Shown: positions 16,600-26,908, numbered from the stretch's first letter. The stretch: 64,000 bases of DNA from Desulfobacula toluolica Tol2 (GCF_000307105.1 NC_018645.1:1376578-1440577), one strand, 5' to 3'. The notes: a model not told the origin generated them from the sequence alone. Translations and numbers: made by a program.

Positions 16600-18813
16600 T
16601 TATCCAACAATAGATTCCATATTAAGAGCAGGATGGCCTTTTTCCTGGAGGAACGGAAGAATCTCTTCTTCTGTAATTCCAACAGTTTCATCCGCGATCA
16701 TGTCAAACAGACCTGGAACACCCATCTCTTCTCCACGGGCTACAATACGATCTTTGAGCTCTTCTTTGAGCATCTTGGGCATCCACACCATTCTCAAAAG
16801 ACCACCATCACCTAAGATAAATTTACCCTGGGTGATATTGTGTTTGGAATGACCGACAAAGCCGGGTGAAGAAGCACCACCGCCCATAACACCGGCCAGT
16901 GTGGTAAATTTCATACCGCATGGAGTATCACCTGTGTAATCACGTCCAACAGTCATTACACCGTTACATGCAGGCAGCATGGCAGCAATACATTCGCAGC
17001 AGCCACAGGTGGTCATTGGATCATGAACCATTGAATAGAAGTTGTAATGGGTAACCATACCTCTGGAGGCTTTATAAATAAAATCATTTACCCCTTTAAA
17101 CTGACCCAGTTTAGCATCAATGACCTCGCCCTTTTCGATGGGCTGATTTGGTCCGGTTGGGTTGATTTCATAGGCAGCCTTGCAGTCCATCCAGTTGTAA
17201 GCGCCGCACAGCCCTGTTCTTTCCGGGCTTACAGAGCAGACATGGCTGGGGGCAAAAGACTGGCAGAGTGTACAAGAGTAGAAGATATCCACATCTTCGT
17301 CTTTCATGGTGTCAACACGAGCGTCACGCAACTGGTAGTTCTCTCTTGCAGTGGCGGTCATCTTGTCAACATCTTCAGGATTGGTGTACAGGGTGACTTC
17401 AACCTTGTCCACAATTTTGGTGAAATCCTGATGGAATTTGGCATGGAGAACCGTACCAATATCTTTCAGAGTAAAACCTTTTTCAATTGCGGCTTTAGAA
17501 ATACGGATCCAGGAGATATCCCTTTGTCCGATATGCATGATGGTCTGAATATAATTGATCAGATGATGAATCTGACGTTCCATGATGGGCTCAAAGTCTT
17601 CTTGGAATTCACGACCGGCAATTTGGACAAAAATTCCCAGTGGGAAAGTTCCGCCTTCTTTGATGCCGTCAAGATCAGGACCAACAAGATTTATCTTGCC
17701 GTCTTCGATTTCATTCATGTCCGCCATTTTAACAAGCTCTGTGCATTGGGTCTTTCCACCACCGCACTGGGCATAAAGGTCTGCGCCTCTTACACGCTCA
17801 CCTTCATAAGCCGGACCAAATGCACATGGAATATCAATATCAGCAACCTGTACTTTAAGGCCCCTGACTTCAACTGATTTTTGTACCATGTCTTCATGGG
17901 CAACCGGTGCAACAACATGCTCATATGTACAGATACCTGTTGGTAAAATTTCAGGAATCGGTGTGTCAGCAATTGTCGGGAAACCCCAGTTAACACAACC
18001 GGCTGCTGCAACACCCCATTCGGTTCCAACATCACCCAGGGCGTTGACAAATGCAAATACCCTTTCTTTGTTGTATTTCAGGATGGTTTTGTAATCACCA
18101 GGCTGAACACCACCAAATGCCATGGCTGCTCTGTTGGCAAAACCAAGTGCAAATACGGCAGAAGAAATGTCCGGACCAAACGGTACGATACGGGTGTTCC
18201 ATCCAACCTGCATTCCGGCATCCAGGCATTGCTCAATAATGGTATTGCCATTATGATTGGCAGCACAGAAGATATAAAGGGATCGTTTCTGGTAATCTTC
18301 AACGATCATTTTTGCAATTTCTTTATTGGGCGCTGCACCAACCATGGCTGCAAAACCGGGAGCTGAACCATCAACAAATTCAACACCACGTTTTCTCAAA
18401 ATAGTATCATCAGCAGCACCAACCCAGAGTTTGCCGTTATCAACATCAGGATCTTCCTGAGCAATGTAGAAATCAGGATCATTCAGATATCTTAAAGCTT
18501 CTTTTACTTCATAAGCGATAACACCTGCCATACCGGCATCAAGAAGTGGCCCTAAGTACGGAAGCCAGTTTTTCAATTTCAAATGGGGTGGGAGAAGCCC
18601 TCTTGCAAACGCCAGAGGTGCTTTAAGGTCTTCTATAGTCTCTACTTTAAGTCCGGTCAGTGAATAGATTACCGGCAGATAGTATGCTGTGTTTGGGAAT
18701 CCTACTTTTGTACTTGCATCATAGGTCTGAAGTGCTTTTTCAAGTTCACCTTCAACCTGGGCAACCACTTTGTAACCACCCTGAATGGCAGCAAATGCGA
18801 TCAATTTTGACAT
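16600..18813 (-). CDS. acsB: CO-methylating acetyl-CoA synthase (bacterial ACS, beta subunit)
   Basis: This is a 737-residue protein of the full bacterial three-domain length, including the N-terminal domain that binds CO dehydrogenase. The A-cluster ligands are all present: C514, C517, C526 and C536 for the [4Fe-4S] cluster, with C514 expected to bridge to nickel, and C603-G-C605 for the nickel sites. It condenses CO, a methyl group from AcsCD and CoA to acetyl-CoA, or does the reverse. AAGGAGG precedes the ATG. It follows cooS by 73 nt, as expected for a bifunctional CODH/ACS complex. Frame and length are intact. Confidence 0.96.
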   Translation of the reverse strand: MSKLIAFAAIQGGYKVVAQVEGELEKALQTYDASTKVGFPNTAYYLPVIYSLTGLKVETIEDLKAPLAFARGLLPPHLKLKNWLPYLGPLLDAGMAGVIAYEVKEALRYLNDPDFYIAQEDPDVDNGKLWVGAADDTILRKRGVEFVDGSAPGFAAMVGAAPNKEIAKMIVEDYQKRSLYIFCAANHNGNTIIEQCLDAGMQVGWNTRIVPFGPDISSAVFALGFANRAAMAFGGVQPGDYKTILKYNKERVFAFVNALGDVGTEWGVAAAGCVNWGFPTIADTPIPEILPTGICTYEHVVAPVAHEDMVQKSVEVRGLKVQVADIDIPCAFGPAYEGERVRGADLYAQCGGGKTQCTELVKMADMNEIEDGKINLVGPDLDGIKEGGTFPLGIFVQIAGREFQEDFEPIMERQIHHLINYIQTIMHIGQRDISWIRISKAAIEKGFTLKDIGTVLHAKFHQDFTKIVDKVEVTLYTNPEDVDKMTATARENYQLRDARVDTMKDEDVDIFYSCTLCQSFAPSHVCSVSPERTGLCGAYNWMDCKAAYEINPTGPNQPIEKGEVIDAKLGQFKGVNDFIYKASRGMVTHYNFYSMVHDPMTTCGCCECIAAMLPACNGVMTVGRDYTGDTPCGMKFTTLAGVMGGGASSPGFVGHSKHNITQGKFILGDGGLLRMVWMPKMLKEELKDRIVARGEEMGVPGLFDMIADETVGITEEEILPFLQEKGHPALNMESIVG

Positions 18814-18886
18814 ATTCTGTTCCTCCTTCGTTGAGGATTTAATTTATTATTTTTCTGTGTAAACAGTTTTTTTCCTCTGAAATTAA

Positions 18887-20923
18887 TTATGCTTCAAGGG
18901 CCTGACGGGATGCCATATCCATCATAACTCTTTCTCTTGCCTTATCAATGCCCAGTTCTTTTCTCTTTTTGTCAATATGGGCAATCATGAGTTGTGCATG
19001 TTTAACAGGATCCACTTCAAGATCCCATTTTCCGCCATAAATATTTTCCATTTCTTTGGAGATATAGTCATGGAATACAGGAGCGCCTGATGTGGGCAGA
19101 GTAACACCAAATACAGTGTATACACCTGAAGCAACAAAGTAATGACCAATGGAGATGGCTTTTTCACTCATCCATTCGGGCGCACTTCCTGCAACCGGAA
19201 GATCACAGATATCGTTGCCCAGTCCGCCTGCTTTTACAACTTCTGTTGCAGCAAGAAGGATACGGCTATTGTCTACACAGGAACCCAAGTGAAGAACCGG
19301 TGGAATACCAACAACTTCACAGATTTCAGCAAGTCCGGGACCACAGTGTACTGCAGCGGCTTCAGGAGTCAAAAGTCCTTCCATGGCGCAGGCAATAGCG
19401 TTGCAGCCGGTAGTAAGAACAATAACATCATTTTTGATCAATTCCTTGACCACTCTGACATGACCGTCATTGTGTTTTGTTCTGGCATTGTTACAGCCAA
19501 CCACACCGGCAATACCACGGATACGGCCGTTGATGATATTGTCATTCAAAGTGTAGTAAGTGCCGCGGAATGTCCCGCCAAGGTGATACTGGATGGATTC
19601 AACACCAAAACCGGCAATCTGTGTGGTTTTGTAAGGCGGAATCACAACATCTGTGCCACGGTTTGCAAAATTGTCGATGGACATTTTAACAATTCGTTTG
19701 GCATCTTCCAGGGCATGATGTTCATCAAATTCAATATGGATGACATTATCCTGTTCCATTTTGGCAATAGGATGGGTGGTGATCAATTTTGTATGGAAAC
19801 ATTTTGCCACATTGGCAAGGTTCTGCATGATACACTGGATATCAACAACCATGGCATCACAGGCACCGGTAATGATGGCAAGTTCCTGCTGAAGGAATGT
19901 GGCAGCCGTGGGGATACCGTGGCGCTGGAGGAGCTCATTTGCTGTACAGCAGATACCGCCCAGCTGAATGCCTTTGGCACCTTTTTCTTTTGCATAATCA
20001 ATCATTTCCTGGGACTGGGCAACAGCAACCAGTATTTCGGAAAGAACAGGCTCATGACCATGAACGATGATATTGACATGATCTTCTTTCATGATGCCCA
20101 GATTGGCTTCTGACTGAAGGGGATAGGGAGTTCCGAAAAGAACATCCTGAAGGTCTGTAGCCAGCATGGAACCGCCCCAGCCATCAGCCAGTGCAGCTCT
20201 TGTACCCTGTTTCATGAGGTTTTTATAATCCTGATCAACGCCCATGTGGGTTCTGTGCATGATTTCAACGATTTCCCGGTCAATGTTTCTGGGAAGAACG
20301 CCCTGTTTTTTCCATTTTTCATATAGAGCTTCAGGAGCTCTCTTCATATAAAGAAGTTCACCAGATGGTTTTCCCCATTCGGCCATAGCAACTTCACCAA
20401 CTTCAAGAGCGATTTCATCAATATCTCTGTCTTTTGTTTCTCCATCCACTTCCACGGTTGTTGCAACGCCAAGGTGGGGAGCAATAGCCAGCAGTTTTTC
20501 AGTGTCTTTGATCTGATAGGCTTCTGTTTCTTTTCTGGCTGCTGATAGAAATACTTCTGCCACGCAACGGCCATGATCGGAATGAGCTGATGCACCACCG
20601 GCAATCATCCGGATAAAGTTTCTGGCTGCAATGGTGTTTGCAGTGGCACCGCAAAGACCTTTTCTATCATCTTCGCCCTCAATGCCGCCTTTGGGTAAGG
20701 GAAGTCTGCATGGTCCCATGGAGCAGTTTTTACAGCAGATACCCTGCATACCGATAGCGCAGGGTTTCATGCTAACGGCTCTGTCAAATACCGTATCAAT
20801 ACCTAATTTCTGGGCGCGAGCCAATAATTCCTGGGTTCCCAGGTCAATGGACGCTTCTTTGGGATCAGCCAGTTTGGGCGCTTTTACTGCTTTAGCAACT
20901 TTTGCTTTTTTATCTTCTGCCAT
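18887..20923 (-). CDS. cooS: Ni-CO dehydrogenase catalytic subunit
   Basis: This is a 678-residue bacterial-type CO dehydrogenase (also called AcsA in acetogens). The N-terminal cysteine-rich segment (about 53-75, containing CKNCSMGPC) supplies the B and D clusters. C-cluster segments further on include LGGICCTANELLQRHG, GCNNART and GSCVDNSR. It interconverts CO and CO2 and channels CO to AcsB. A short Lys/Ala-rich N-terminal extension (about residues 4-16) is less usual and echoes the Lys/Ala-rich tail of AcsD next door. GAGGAGG lies 10 nt before the ATG. Confidence 0.95.
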   Translation of the reverse strand: MAEDKKAKVAKAVKAPKLADPKEASIDLGTQELLARAQKLGIDTVFDRAVSMKPCAIGMQGICCKNCSMGPCRLPLPKGGIEGEDDRKGLCGATANTIAARNFIRMIAGGASAHSDHGRCVAEVFLSAARKETEAYQIKDTEKLLAIAPHLGVATTVEVDGETKDRDIDEIALEVGEVAMAEWGKPSGELLYMKRAPEALYEKWKKQGVLPRNIDREIVEIMHRTHMGVDQDYKNLMKQGTRAALADGWGGSMLATDLQDVLFGTPYPLQSEANLGIMKEDHVNIIVHGHEPVLSEILVAVAQSQEMIDYAKEKGAKGIQLGGICCTANELLQRHGIPTAATFLQQELAIITGACDAMVVDIQCIMQNLANVAKCFHTKLITTHPIAKMEQDNVIHIEFDEHHALEDAKRIVKMSIDNFANRGTDVVIPPYKTTQIAGFGVESIQYHLGGTFRGTYYTLNDNIINGRIRGIAGVVGCNNARTKHNDGHVRVVKELIKNDVIVLTTGCNAIACAMEGLLTPEAAAVHCGPGLAEICEVVGIPPVLHLGSCVDNSRILLAATEVVKAGGLGNDICDLPVAGSAPEWMSEKAISIGHYFVASGVYTVFGVTLPTSGAPVFHDYISKEMENIYGGKWDLEVDPVKHAQLMIAHIDKKRKELGIDKARERVMMDMASRQALEA

Positions 20924-20998
20924 TAGAGGTTCCTCCTCTTATTGATTGTGTAATGATTCTTAAAAGATGATCATTTGTGGTATGAATACCATACGTTA

Positions 20999-22546
20999 TC
21001 ATCTTCTATGAGTCCTGTTCAGGCTCTCCATGATTCTGTCAAGTTGTGTCATCTGGATGACTGCAGCCGTCATGCTGACGGTTGTTTTAGGTGCAGTCGC
21101 TCTTGCTGCCGCGGCTTTTTCTCTTTCTGCGGCACGTTTTTCCCGGATTGCCTGTTCTTCTGCTTCACGTTTGTTTACAGCGTCTTTTTCAGCCTTTTTT
21201 TCAGCTTCTATTTTCGCTTTGGCTTCGGCTTCAGCCTTTGCCTTTGCAGCTTCTTCAGCTTTGGCTTTTGCTTCTGCATCAGCCTTTGCTTTTGCTTCCA
21301 GGTCGGCTTTGGCTTTGGCATCGGCTTCAGCCTTTGCTTTAGCTTCTGCTGCCGGATCTATAGCAGGTTCTGCAGCAGCTTCTTTGGGAGCAGCAGCGGT
21401 TTCAGCTTTAGGTGCGGCTGCTTTCGGTGCCGGCGCTGCAGCTGCTTTGGGTGCTTCTTTTTTAGCGGGAGCTGCTTTTTTAGCAGGAGCTGCTTTTTTC
21501 TCTTCCTCAATTGTGAGGTCAGCTTCCGGTGACATGGCTGCAAAATCAATCTCAACATCATCAAGCCGTTTGGTAATTGGAGCAACGTCCATTGCAGAAC
21601 CGCCGTCGGAGATCAAATCAATGAATGACTTTGCAAGTTTGATGGACTCGGGATGACGCATTATCAATATGCTGGAACCGGCCAGAAGATAGGATACTGC
21701 ACCGACAGCTTCCATCAGAATAGCTCTTCTTTCAGGATCACCCAGTTCAGGTGCATCTGCAACCGTCTGTTTGGCTTCTTTACATTTCCAGACTTCATTT
21801 CCAAGGTTGTTGATCATGGGATTCTGGAGTTTGTCATCACCCTGGGTCATGGCTGCCTGTGTGAGGCGTTCCATTACTGAGTAGGAATATTCAAGACCGT
21901 ATCCCAATCCGCCTGTGGTGGGATCGACAATTACTTTGTCAAGGGACATTCCAAGGTTTTCAAGAAGAATGTTAACCTGTTTGGCAAGGTTGACATCAAT
22001 GGGAGAGGAGGAAATGATTGTGTGCCCATATCCCATGGCAGCAGCACCAATCCCTTTGTGGTTTTTTTCTTCTACCGGACCTATGATCAGGTTTTCACCC
22101 TCACACACCTCGGATATTTTTTTCAATACTTCTTCATCCTTGGCAGGGACGGCACATCCCCAGATAATCAGGGGAACATTGATTGCAGCTAAGACATTTT
22201 TAACGGTGGCTGCTGCATCATCCGCACTGGCATCCTTGTCATTCGGATCTGTGCTTTTTAATTGCAGAACAATGGCTTGGGCACCATATTCTTCAACGCA
22301 TTTTTTTGCCCATGCCGCAGTGTCGGACACTACGTCTTTGAACGGTGCAAGGGCTGCTTCCGGCCAGTCTTCGGGGGTTATGTCCCAAATTTCCATTGCA
22401 ATAACTGGTTTATTGGGCATATCTCCTTCGAACTGGTAGAAAGGATAACTGGTTTGGCCGCCGACGGTAAGGGTATTATCACCTTTTCCTATGGTGATGC
22501 CTTTGATACTGCCGGCATAGCTTTCTTTGGTTATTTCAAATCCCAC
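20999..22546 (-). CDS. acsD: Corrinoid/iron-sulfur protein small subunit with long Ala/Lys/Glu-rich tail
   Basis: This is a 515-residue protein starting at GTG (22546) with AGGAGGT just upstream. Residues 1 to about 320 match the usual AcsD/CdhD TIM barrel (for example VIVDPTTGGLGYGLEYSYS and LIMRHPESIKL), which together with AcsC holds the corrinoid. From about 346 to the end is an extra tail of some 170 residues. It begins with a Pro/Ala/Lys linker (repeats of APAKK), continues as a TolA-like run of EAKAKA-type repeats (about 395-465) predicted to form one long helix, and ends in a short non-repetitive segment MTQLDRIMESLNRTH. Known AcsD proteins are about 310-325 residues. The tail may tether or space the corrinoid protein in the complex; that is inference. 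It is the first gene of the acs run. Confidence 0.93.
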   Translation of the reverse strand: MGFEITKESYAGSIKGITIGKGDNTLTVGGQTSYPFYQFEGDMPNKPVIAMEIWDITPEDWPEAALAPFKDVVSDTAAWAKKCVEEYGAQAIVLQLKSTDPNDKDASADDAAATVKNVLAAINVPLIIWGCAVPAKDEEVLKKISEVCEGENLIIGPVEEKNHKGIGAAAMGYGHTIISSSPIDVNLAKQVNILLENLGMSLDKVIVDPTTGGLGYGLEYSYSVMERLTQAAMTQGDDKLQNPMINNLGNEVWKCKEAKQTVADAPELGDPERRAILMEAVGAVSYLLAGSSILIMRHPESIKLAKSFIDLISDGGSAMDVAPITKRLDDVEIDFAAMSPEADLTIEEEKKAAPAKKAAPAKKEAPKAAAAPAPKAAAPKAETAAAPKEAAAEPAIDPAAEAKAKAEADAKAKADLEAKAKADAEAKAKAEEAAKAKAEAEAKAKIEAEKKAEKDAVNKREAEEQAIREKRAAEREKAAAARATAPKTTVSMTAAVIQMTQLDRIMESLNRTHRR

Positions 22547-23031
22547 TTTTACCTCCTAAGATTAAAGATAGTTATGAGTTGGGGGGGGTTAAGATTAAAC
22601 TGACAGGACTTTATCAGAAAAGGACAAATACGAAATGGAAGAGCCAAATCAAACTCAGACAACACTAAATTGATATATAGTCCCATATAAATGTCCTTCA
22701 TAATACACTTAAATTAATTATAATCAGGATATGATTTATAATCTGTAACTTTTTTTGTCAATAGATGAGTTGATTTAATGGTTTTTTGATTCAATCTCCA
22801 AAAACCTTTATGTGGCAGGCATTTTAAAGAATTCTTATAAGGGGCTAAATGGTTGAATGGAATTTAATTAATAAATTTTAATTGTGTCAGCGAAAAAAGT
22901 TGATTTTTTATATTTTATTTAATAGGTAGGATGTTCAGTTAGAATTTTTGATCAATAAAGTATATATTTGTTTCATCATTATTATACTGGCTCATGTTTT
23001 GAGTCCACAGCAATAAAAAAAGGAGTAAATC
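22547..23031. promoter_or_regulatory. Divergent intergenic region between acsD and fhs
   Basis: These 485 bp separate the acs run (leftward) from fhs (rightward) and must hold promoters for both. The stretch is very AT-rich and I see no ORF, riboswitch core or clear -35/-10 pair. A G8 run lies near 22581. TGGCAG at 22812 is not followed by a proper sigma54 -12 element. AAAAAGGAG precedes the fhs ATG. Confidence 0.5.
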
Positions 23032-24807
23032 ATGGCTTTAGATCCAACCAAACATTTAGATTGGGAAATTGCAGAAGATGCAGAAAAAACAATGCTGAAA
23101 ATTTCTGAAATTGGTGAAAAACTGGGATTGACAAAAGAAGAACTTCTTCCCCAGGGTCACTATATTGCAAAAATAGATTTCCAGAAAGTACTTGAACGTC
23201 TTAAGGATAAACCCGACGGAAAATACATTGATGTAACCGCAATTACACCTACACCGCTTGGTGAAGGCAAGTCAACGTCTTCCATGGGGCTTGTCCAGGG
23301 GCTTGGTAAACTTGGAAAAAACGTTTGTGCTGCCATTCGTCAGCCCTCCGGTGGCCCTACCATGAATATCAAGGGATCTGCAGCCGGCGGCGGTCTGGCA
23401 CAATGTATCCCTTTGACCCCGTTTTCACTTGGTTTCACCGGCGACATCAACGCCATTATGAATGCCCATAACCTGGCAATGGTTGCTTTGACCTCCCGTC
23501 TGCAGCATGAAAGAAATTATACTGATGAGCAGTTGGAAAGATTGTCCGGTATGAAAAGAATCGATATTGATCCCACAAAAGTTGAAATGGGATGGATTAT
23601 GGATTTCTGCTGCCAGGCATTAAGAAACATCATTATCGGTATTGACGGTGTAAATGGCAAATCTGACGGTTTCATGATGAAATCAAAATTCGGTATTGCG
23701 GTTTCCTCTGAGGTAATGGCTATTCTTGCCATGGCCAATGATCTTAAAGATATGCGTGAAAGAATGGGCAAAATCGTTGTGGCCTATACCAAGAAAGGTA
23801 AACCTGTAACAACTGAAGATCTTCAGGTCGCCGGTGCCATGACAGCCTGGATGGTGGAGGCACTGAAACCTTCTTTGATGCAGACCCTTGAAGGACAACC
23901 GGTTATTGTTCATGCAGGACCGTTTGCCAATATCGCCATTGGTCAAAGTTCCATTCTTGCAGATAAGGTTGGTCTGAAACTCGCTGACTATCATGTTACG
24001 GAATCCGGTTTTGGAGCGGACATTGGTTTTGAAAAATTCTGGAATCTCAAATGCCGTTATTCAGGCCTTAAACCGGATTGTGCTGTTGTTGTCGCAACTA
24101 TCAGGGCACTTAAATGCCATGGTGGTGCTCCTGTGCCTGTTCCCGGAAAACCCATGCCTGAAGAATACAGCACGGAAAATGTGGAATGGGTTGCCAAAGG
24201 ATGCGCCAACCTGATTCACCATATTAGAAATGTCAGAAAAGCAGGTATTTCTCCTGTTGTCTGTATTAATGCATTTTATACAGATACGGACGCAGAAATC
24301 GCAAAAGTGCGTGAACTGAGTGAAGCAGAAGGTGCAAGAGTGGCCCTTTCCCGTCATTGGGAACAAGGTGGAGACGGTGCAATTGAATTTGCTGAAACCG
24401 TTATCGAAGCCTGTGAAGAGAAAACAGAATTTAAATTTCTTTATGAACTTGATATGCCGATTAAAGAAAGAATTGAGCTTATTGCCAAAGAAGTTTATGG
24501 TGCTGACGGTGTTGATTATTCAGCAGAAGCCGAACAATCTCTTGCCAGAATCCAGGCTGATCCTGAACTGGCTGGCCTTGGCATGTGCATGGTTAAAACT
24601 CATCTGTCTTTGTCTGACAATCCTACACTTAAGGGCGTTCCAACAGGTTGGAGACTGACCATAAGAGAAGTCCTCACCTATGGTGGTGCAGGCTTTATCG
24701 TTCCTGTTGCAGGCGCTATCAGTCTGATGCCGGGGACTGGATCAAATCCTGCCTTTAAGCGTGTGGATGTTGATGTGGAAACAGGTAAAGTACAGGGTGT
24801 ATTCTAA
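23032..24807 (+). CDS. fhs: Formate--tetrahydrofolate ligase
   Basis: This is a 591-residue enzyme. The P-loop TPLGEGKST is near 74-82, followed by [19 protein letters not shown], the conserved stretch of the FTHFS family. It makes 10-formyl-THF from formate, THF and ATP, and is the entry to the methyl branch. In oxidative metabolism it can run in reverse and make ATP. It is slightly longer than the common 556-residue form. The gene is single and divergent from acsD, ends at a strong terminator, and faces folD-fchA. Confidence 0.96.
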   Translation: MALDPTKHLDWEIAEDAEKTMLKISEIGEKLGLTKEELLPQGHYIAKIDFQKVLERLKDKPDGKYIDVTAITPTPLGEGKSTSSMGLVQGLGKLGKNVCAAIRQPSGGPTMNIKGSAAGGGLAQCIPLTPFSLGFTGDINAIMNAHNLAMVALTSRLQHERNYTDEQLERLSGMKRIDIDPTKVEMGWIMDFCCQALRNIIIGIDGVNGKSDGFMMKSKFGIAVSSEVMAILAMANDLKDMRERMGKIVVAYTKKGKPVTTEDLQVAGAMTAWMVEALKPSLMQTLEGQPVIVHAGPFANIAIGQSSILADKVGLKLADYHVTESGFGADIGFEKFWNLKCRYSGLKPDCAVVVATIRALKCHGGAPVPVPGKPMPEEYSTENVEWVAKGCANLIHHIRNVRKAGISPVVCINAFYTDTDAEIAKVRELSEAEGARVALSRHWEQGGDGAIEFAETVIEACEEKTEFKFLYELDMPIKERIELIAKEVYGADGVDYSAEAEQSLARIQADPELAGLGMCMVKTHLSLSDNPTLKGVPTGWRLTIREVLTYGGAGFIVPVAGAISLMPGTGSNPAFKRVDVDVETGKVQGVF

Positions 24808-24849
24808 ATTAAGTTGATCGTGTAAAGAAAATAGCATGAAATAGAAGAA

Positions 24850-24890
24850 AATGGCGTTCAATCCAAGCTGGATTGAACGCCATTTTTATT
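24850..24890 (+). terminator. Rho-independent terminator after fhs
   Basis: A perfect 14-bp stem (ATGGCGTTCAATCC / GGATTGAACGCCAT) with loop AAGCT is followed by TTTTATTTTTAT, 43 nt after the fhs stop. Confidence 0.92.
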
Positions 24891-24930
24891 TTTATATTAA
24901 AGAATTTATAACTTATTGAAATCAGATGTT

Positions 24931-24971
24931 TTTCATATCTTGTTGTGGCAGGTTAATCTGCCATGGCAGTT
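24931..24971 (-). repeat. Dispersed intergenic repeat, copy B (short)
   Basis: Read on the minus strand it starts AACTGCCATGGCAG directly after the folD stop codon and continues GCCACAACAAGATATGAAA. The middle of the longer copies is deleted. It begins at a stop codon in the sense direction, as copies A and E do. Confidence 0.6.
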
Positions 24972-24972
24972 A

Positions 24973-25830
24973 TTATGAATTCTGCATTTCACAGGCCATA
25001 ATGGTATGTTTGCAAAGTACTGATGTGGTGACTGATCCTACTCCCGCCGGAACAGGAGAAATTTTTTCAACAATAGGTTCAGCGTCTGCAAAATTAACAT
25101 CGCCACAGTATTTTCCAGGATTGTCAGGATCGGCATTTATGCCGACATCAATCACAATCTGGCCCGGTTTGACAAAGTCGGCTGTTACCATTTTTGCCCG
25201 TCCTACAGCAGCAACCAGAATGTCAGCATCTTTGCAGACATCAGGTAGGTTTTCCGTTCTTGAATGACAGATGGTTACTGTGCCGTGTTCCCTTAATAGC
25301 AGCATGGCCATGGGCTTTCCAACCACAAGAGATCGACCAAGGACTACGCATTTTTTGCCTTTGATAGGGATATCATAAAAATGAAGCATTTCCATACAGG
25401 CTGTTGGAGTGCAGGGGGGGAATCCTGTGGCATCATCTGTAAAAACTTTTGCGGCACCCCCGACTGTAAGGCAGTCCACATCCTTTTCTACAGGGATGAG
25501 AGATCTGATCTTCCTTTCATCAAGGCTTTTTGGAAGTGGAGAAAACATCAGTATTCCATTGACATCTTTTTTCGCACCAATTTCTGTTACAGCTTTTTCA
25601 AAAGAGGCCTGATCAATATCTTCAGGGTATTCAAATACCTCGGAATCCATTCCAACAATTTGACATGTTTTTTTTGCTCCACCTTCGTAAAACAGATCAT
25701 CCGGACGGGCACCCACTCTTATAATTCCAAGTTTAGGTGTAATCCCTTTTTCTTTAAGAGACGCCACTTTTTCTGTAAGCTCAGCTTTGATTGCGTCCGC
25801 TACTGGTTTTCCTTTTAGACTTTCCGCCAT
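24973..25830 (-). CDS. folD: Methylenetetrahydrofolate dehydrogenase (FolD family, divergent)
   Basis: This 285-residue protein of the usual FolD length has the NADP-binding segment [18 protein letters not shown] and [22 protein letters not shown]. The catalytic lysine region (YEGGAKKTC near 50) is retained. Motifs usual in bifunctional FolD are changed: the VQLPLP motif reads MFSPLP and the GVGPxT loop reads GVGSVT. Such changes fit an enzyme specialised for the dehydrogenase reaction, because a separate cyclohydrolase (FchA) is encoded 13 nt upstream. It converts methylene-THF to methenyl-THF or the reverse. Loss of cyclohydrolase activity is inference. Confidence 0.88.
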   Translation of the reverse strand: MAESLKGKPVADAIKAELTEKVASLKEKGITPKLGIIRVGARPDDLFYEGGAKKTCQIVGMDSEVFEYPEDIDQASFEKAVTEIGAKKDVNGILMFSPLPKSLDERKIRSLIPVEKDVDCLTVGGAAKVFTDDATGFPPCTPTACMEMLHFYDIPIKGKKCVVLGRSLVVGKPMAMLLLREHGTVTICHSRTENLPDVCKDADILVAAVGRAKMVTADFVKPGQIVIDVGINADPDNPGKYCGDVNFADAEPIVEKISPVPAGVGSVTTSVLCKHTIMACEMQNS

Positions 25831-25843
25831 TTTTTACTTCTCC

Positions 25844-26476
25844 CTATTTCGTTAATTTGGAAACCACAAGGTCAAAGGTTTCATCAGCAATTTTTGATCC
25901 GTCTTTGAGAAGTTGATTCATCTCTTCGCGGGTTTCTTTAACAAATGTCTGATCTTTTATTGCGTTTAAGTTAATAATTACGTTGAGGCTTCCTGAAACC
26001 AGGGCAGCTTTCATAAACGCAACACCGCAGCCTACATCAGAGATGGCGATCATGGTTCCAATCTGACCCATTCTTTCATGGATTTTTATGCCTTGATAGG
26101 CTTTTCTCATGATTTCCATGGGAACGGAACAGGCTGTCTTACAACAGTCTTCCATTGTTTTTTCTTTGTATTCGATCTCTTCGGGAGTTGATCTTGGCAG
26201 TCCATAAGCCTTGGAAAGCGGCTCAAATACTTCAGCATCCTTGTCAACAAGGGTTTCCAGTTCGGCAATAACTTTTGCACCGTTTTCAATCAATTCTTTT
26301 ACTTCGTCTTCCACGTCAGCATATTTTTTTTTACCAACAGTAAGATTTCCAACCATGTTGGAAAGTGCCATACCAATAGCACCTCCCATTGCAGCGGCTC
26401 CGCCACCGCCTGGAACAGCTGCTTTTGATGCCAAAACATCGTTGAAATCTTTACATGATTTATCCAGCATAGACAT
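25844..26476 (-). CDS. fchA: Methenyltetrahydrofolate cyclohydrolase / cyclodeaminase family
   Basis: This is a 210-residue, mostly helical protein of the formiminotransferase-cyclodeaminase family. The N-terminal glycine-rich VPGGGGAAAMGGAIG (near 21-35) binds folate polyglutamate in the family, and IGTMIAISDVGCG is conserved further on. FchA hydrolyses methenyl-THF to 10-formyl-THF in acetogens and autotrophic anaerobes. It is co-directional with folD. AAAGGAG precedes the ATG. Confidence 0.9.
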   Translation of the reverse strand: MSMLDKSCKDFNDVLASKAAVPGGGGAAAMGGAIGMALSNMVGNLTVGKKKYADVEDEVKELIENGAKVIAELETLVDKDAEVFEPLSKAYGLPRSTPEEIEYKEKTMEDCCKTACSVPMEIMRKAYQGIKIHERMGQIGTMIAISDVGCGVAFMKAALVSGSLNVIINLNAIKDQTFVKETREEMNQLLKDGSKIADETFDLVVSKLTK

Positions 26477-26644
26477 TTTTCTGGTTCTCCTTTATATTTT
26501 ATTGATGATAAGTTACTTTTTTACCCAGATCACCTATATCGAACCCCTTTTTATCTGTCAAATCAAATTTCACAAATCAAAGTTCGCCAAAAAATGAAAT
26601 AGATCTGATTCAGCAGTTTGGAAATCCTTTTGTATAAGCTTTAA

Positions 26645-26751
26645 CAGGCAGACCAGGTATTTCATTCGGGGTTGCTCACAACAAAGATTGACTTTCATCT
26701 TTGTTGTGAGTAAACCAAGGTGAAAGACTTGGTCTGCCTGTGGCAGTTATT
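26645..26751. repeat. Dispersed repeat, copy C: two head-to-head copies forming a large inverted repeat
   Basis: The outer arms (CAGGCAGACC at 26645-26654 with GGTCTGCCTG at 26721-26730) and the inner arms (CTCACAACAAAGAT with ATCTTTGTTGTGAG) nest into one long hairpin. The right half read on the minus strand starts AACTGCCACAGGCAGACC and follows the family consensus as far as GATGAAAGTC. The 432-bp gap between fchA and the histidine kinase (26477-26908) holds this element and otherwise nothing recognisable. Confidence 0.75.
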
Positions 26752-26908
26752 AAAAAAAATGGGTGGAAAGCATTGAAACTATTATTCGGTTAAAAAACAA
26801 GGAGTATATCGCTTCGTCCTGAAAACAAGATTATTATGCGGTTTGTGGGTTCATTCAAAAGACATTCGTCGGTAATTTTAAGGAGAATAAGAATTTTTTG
26901 GGGTAACA

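Noticed and set aside
17047-17877. 276-aa plus-strand ORF
   Set aside because: Antisense to acsB, which is full length with all A-cluster cysteines.
19142-20113. 323-aa plus-strand ORF
   Set aside because: Antisense to cooS over conserved catalytic regions; no domain, no Shine-Dalgarno.
21030-21656. 208-aa plus-strand ORF rich in Ala/Ser and overlapping plus-strand ORFs
   Set aside because: It is the antisense shadow of the Ala/Lys repeat tail of acsD; composition reflects the repeats, with no ribosome site or family match.
22812-22826. Possible sigma54 promoter (TGGCAG...) upstream of fhs
   Set aside because: The -12 GC is missing and spacing does not fit; only the -24 part matches.
26645-26751. 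CRISPR-like or tRNA-like element
   Set aside because: The inverted structure is explained by two head-to-head copies of the dispersed repeat; there are no spacers or regular direct repeats.
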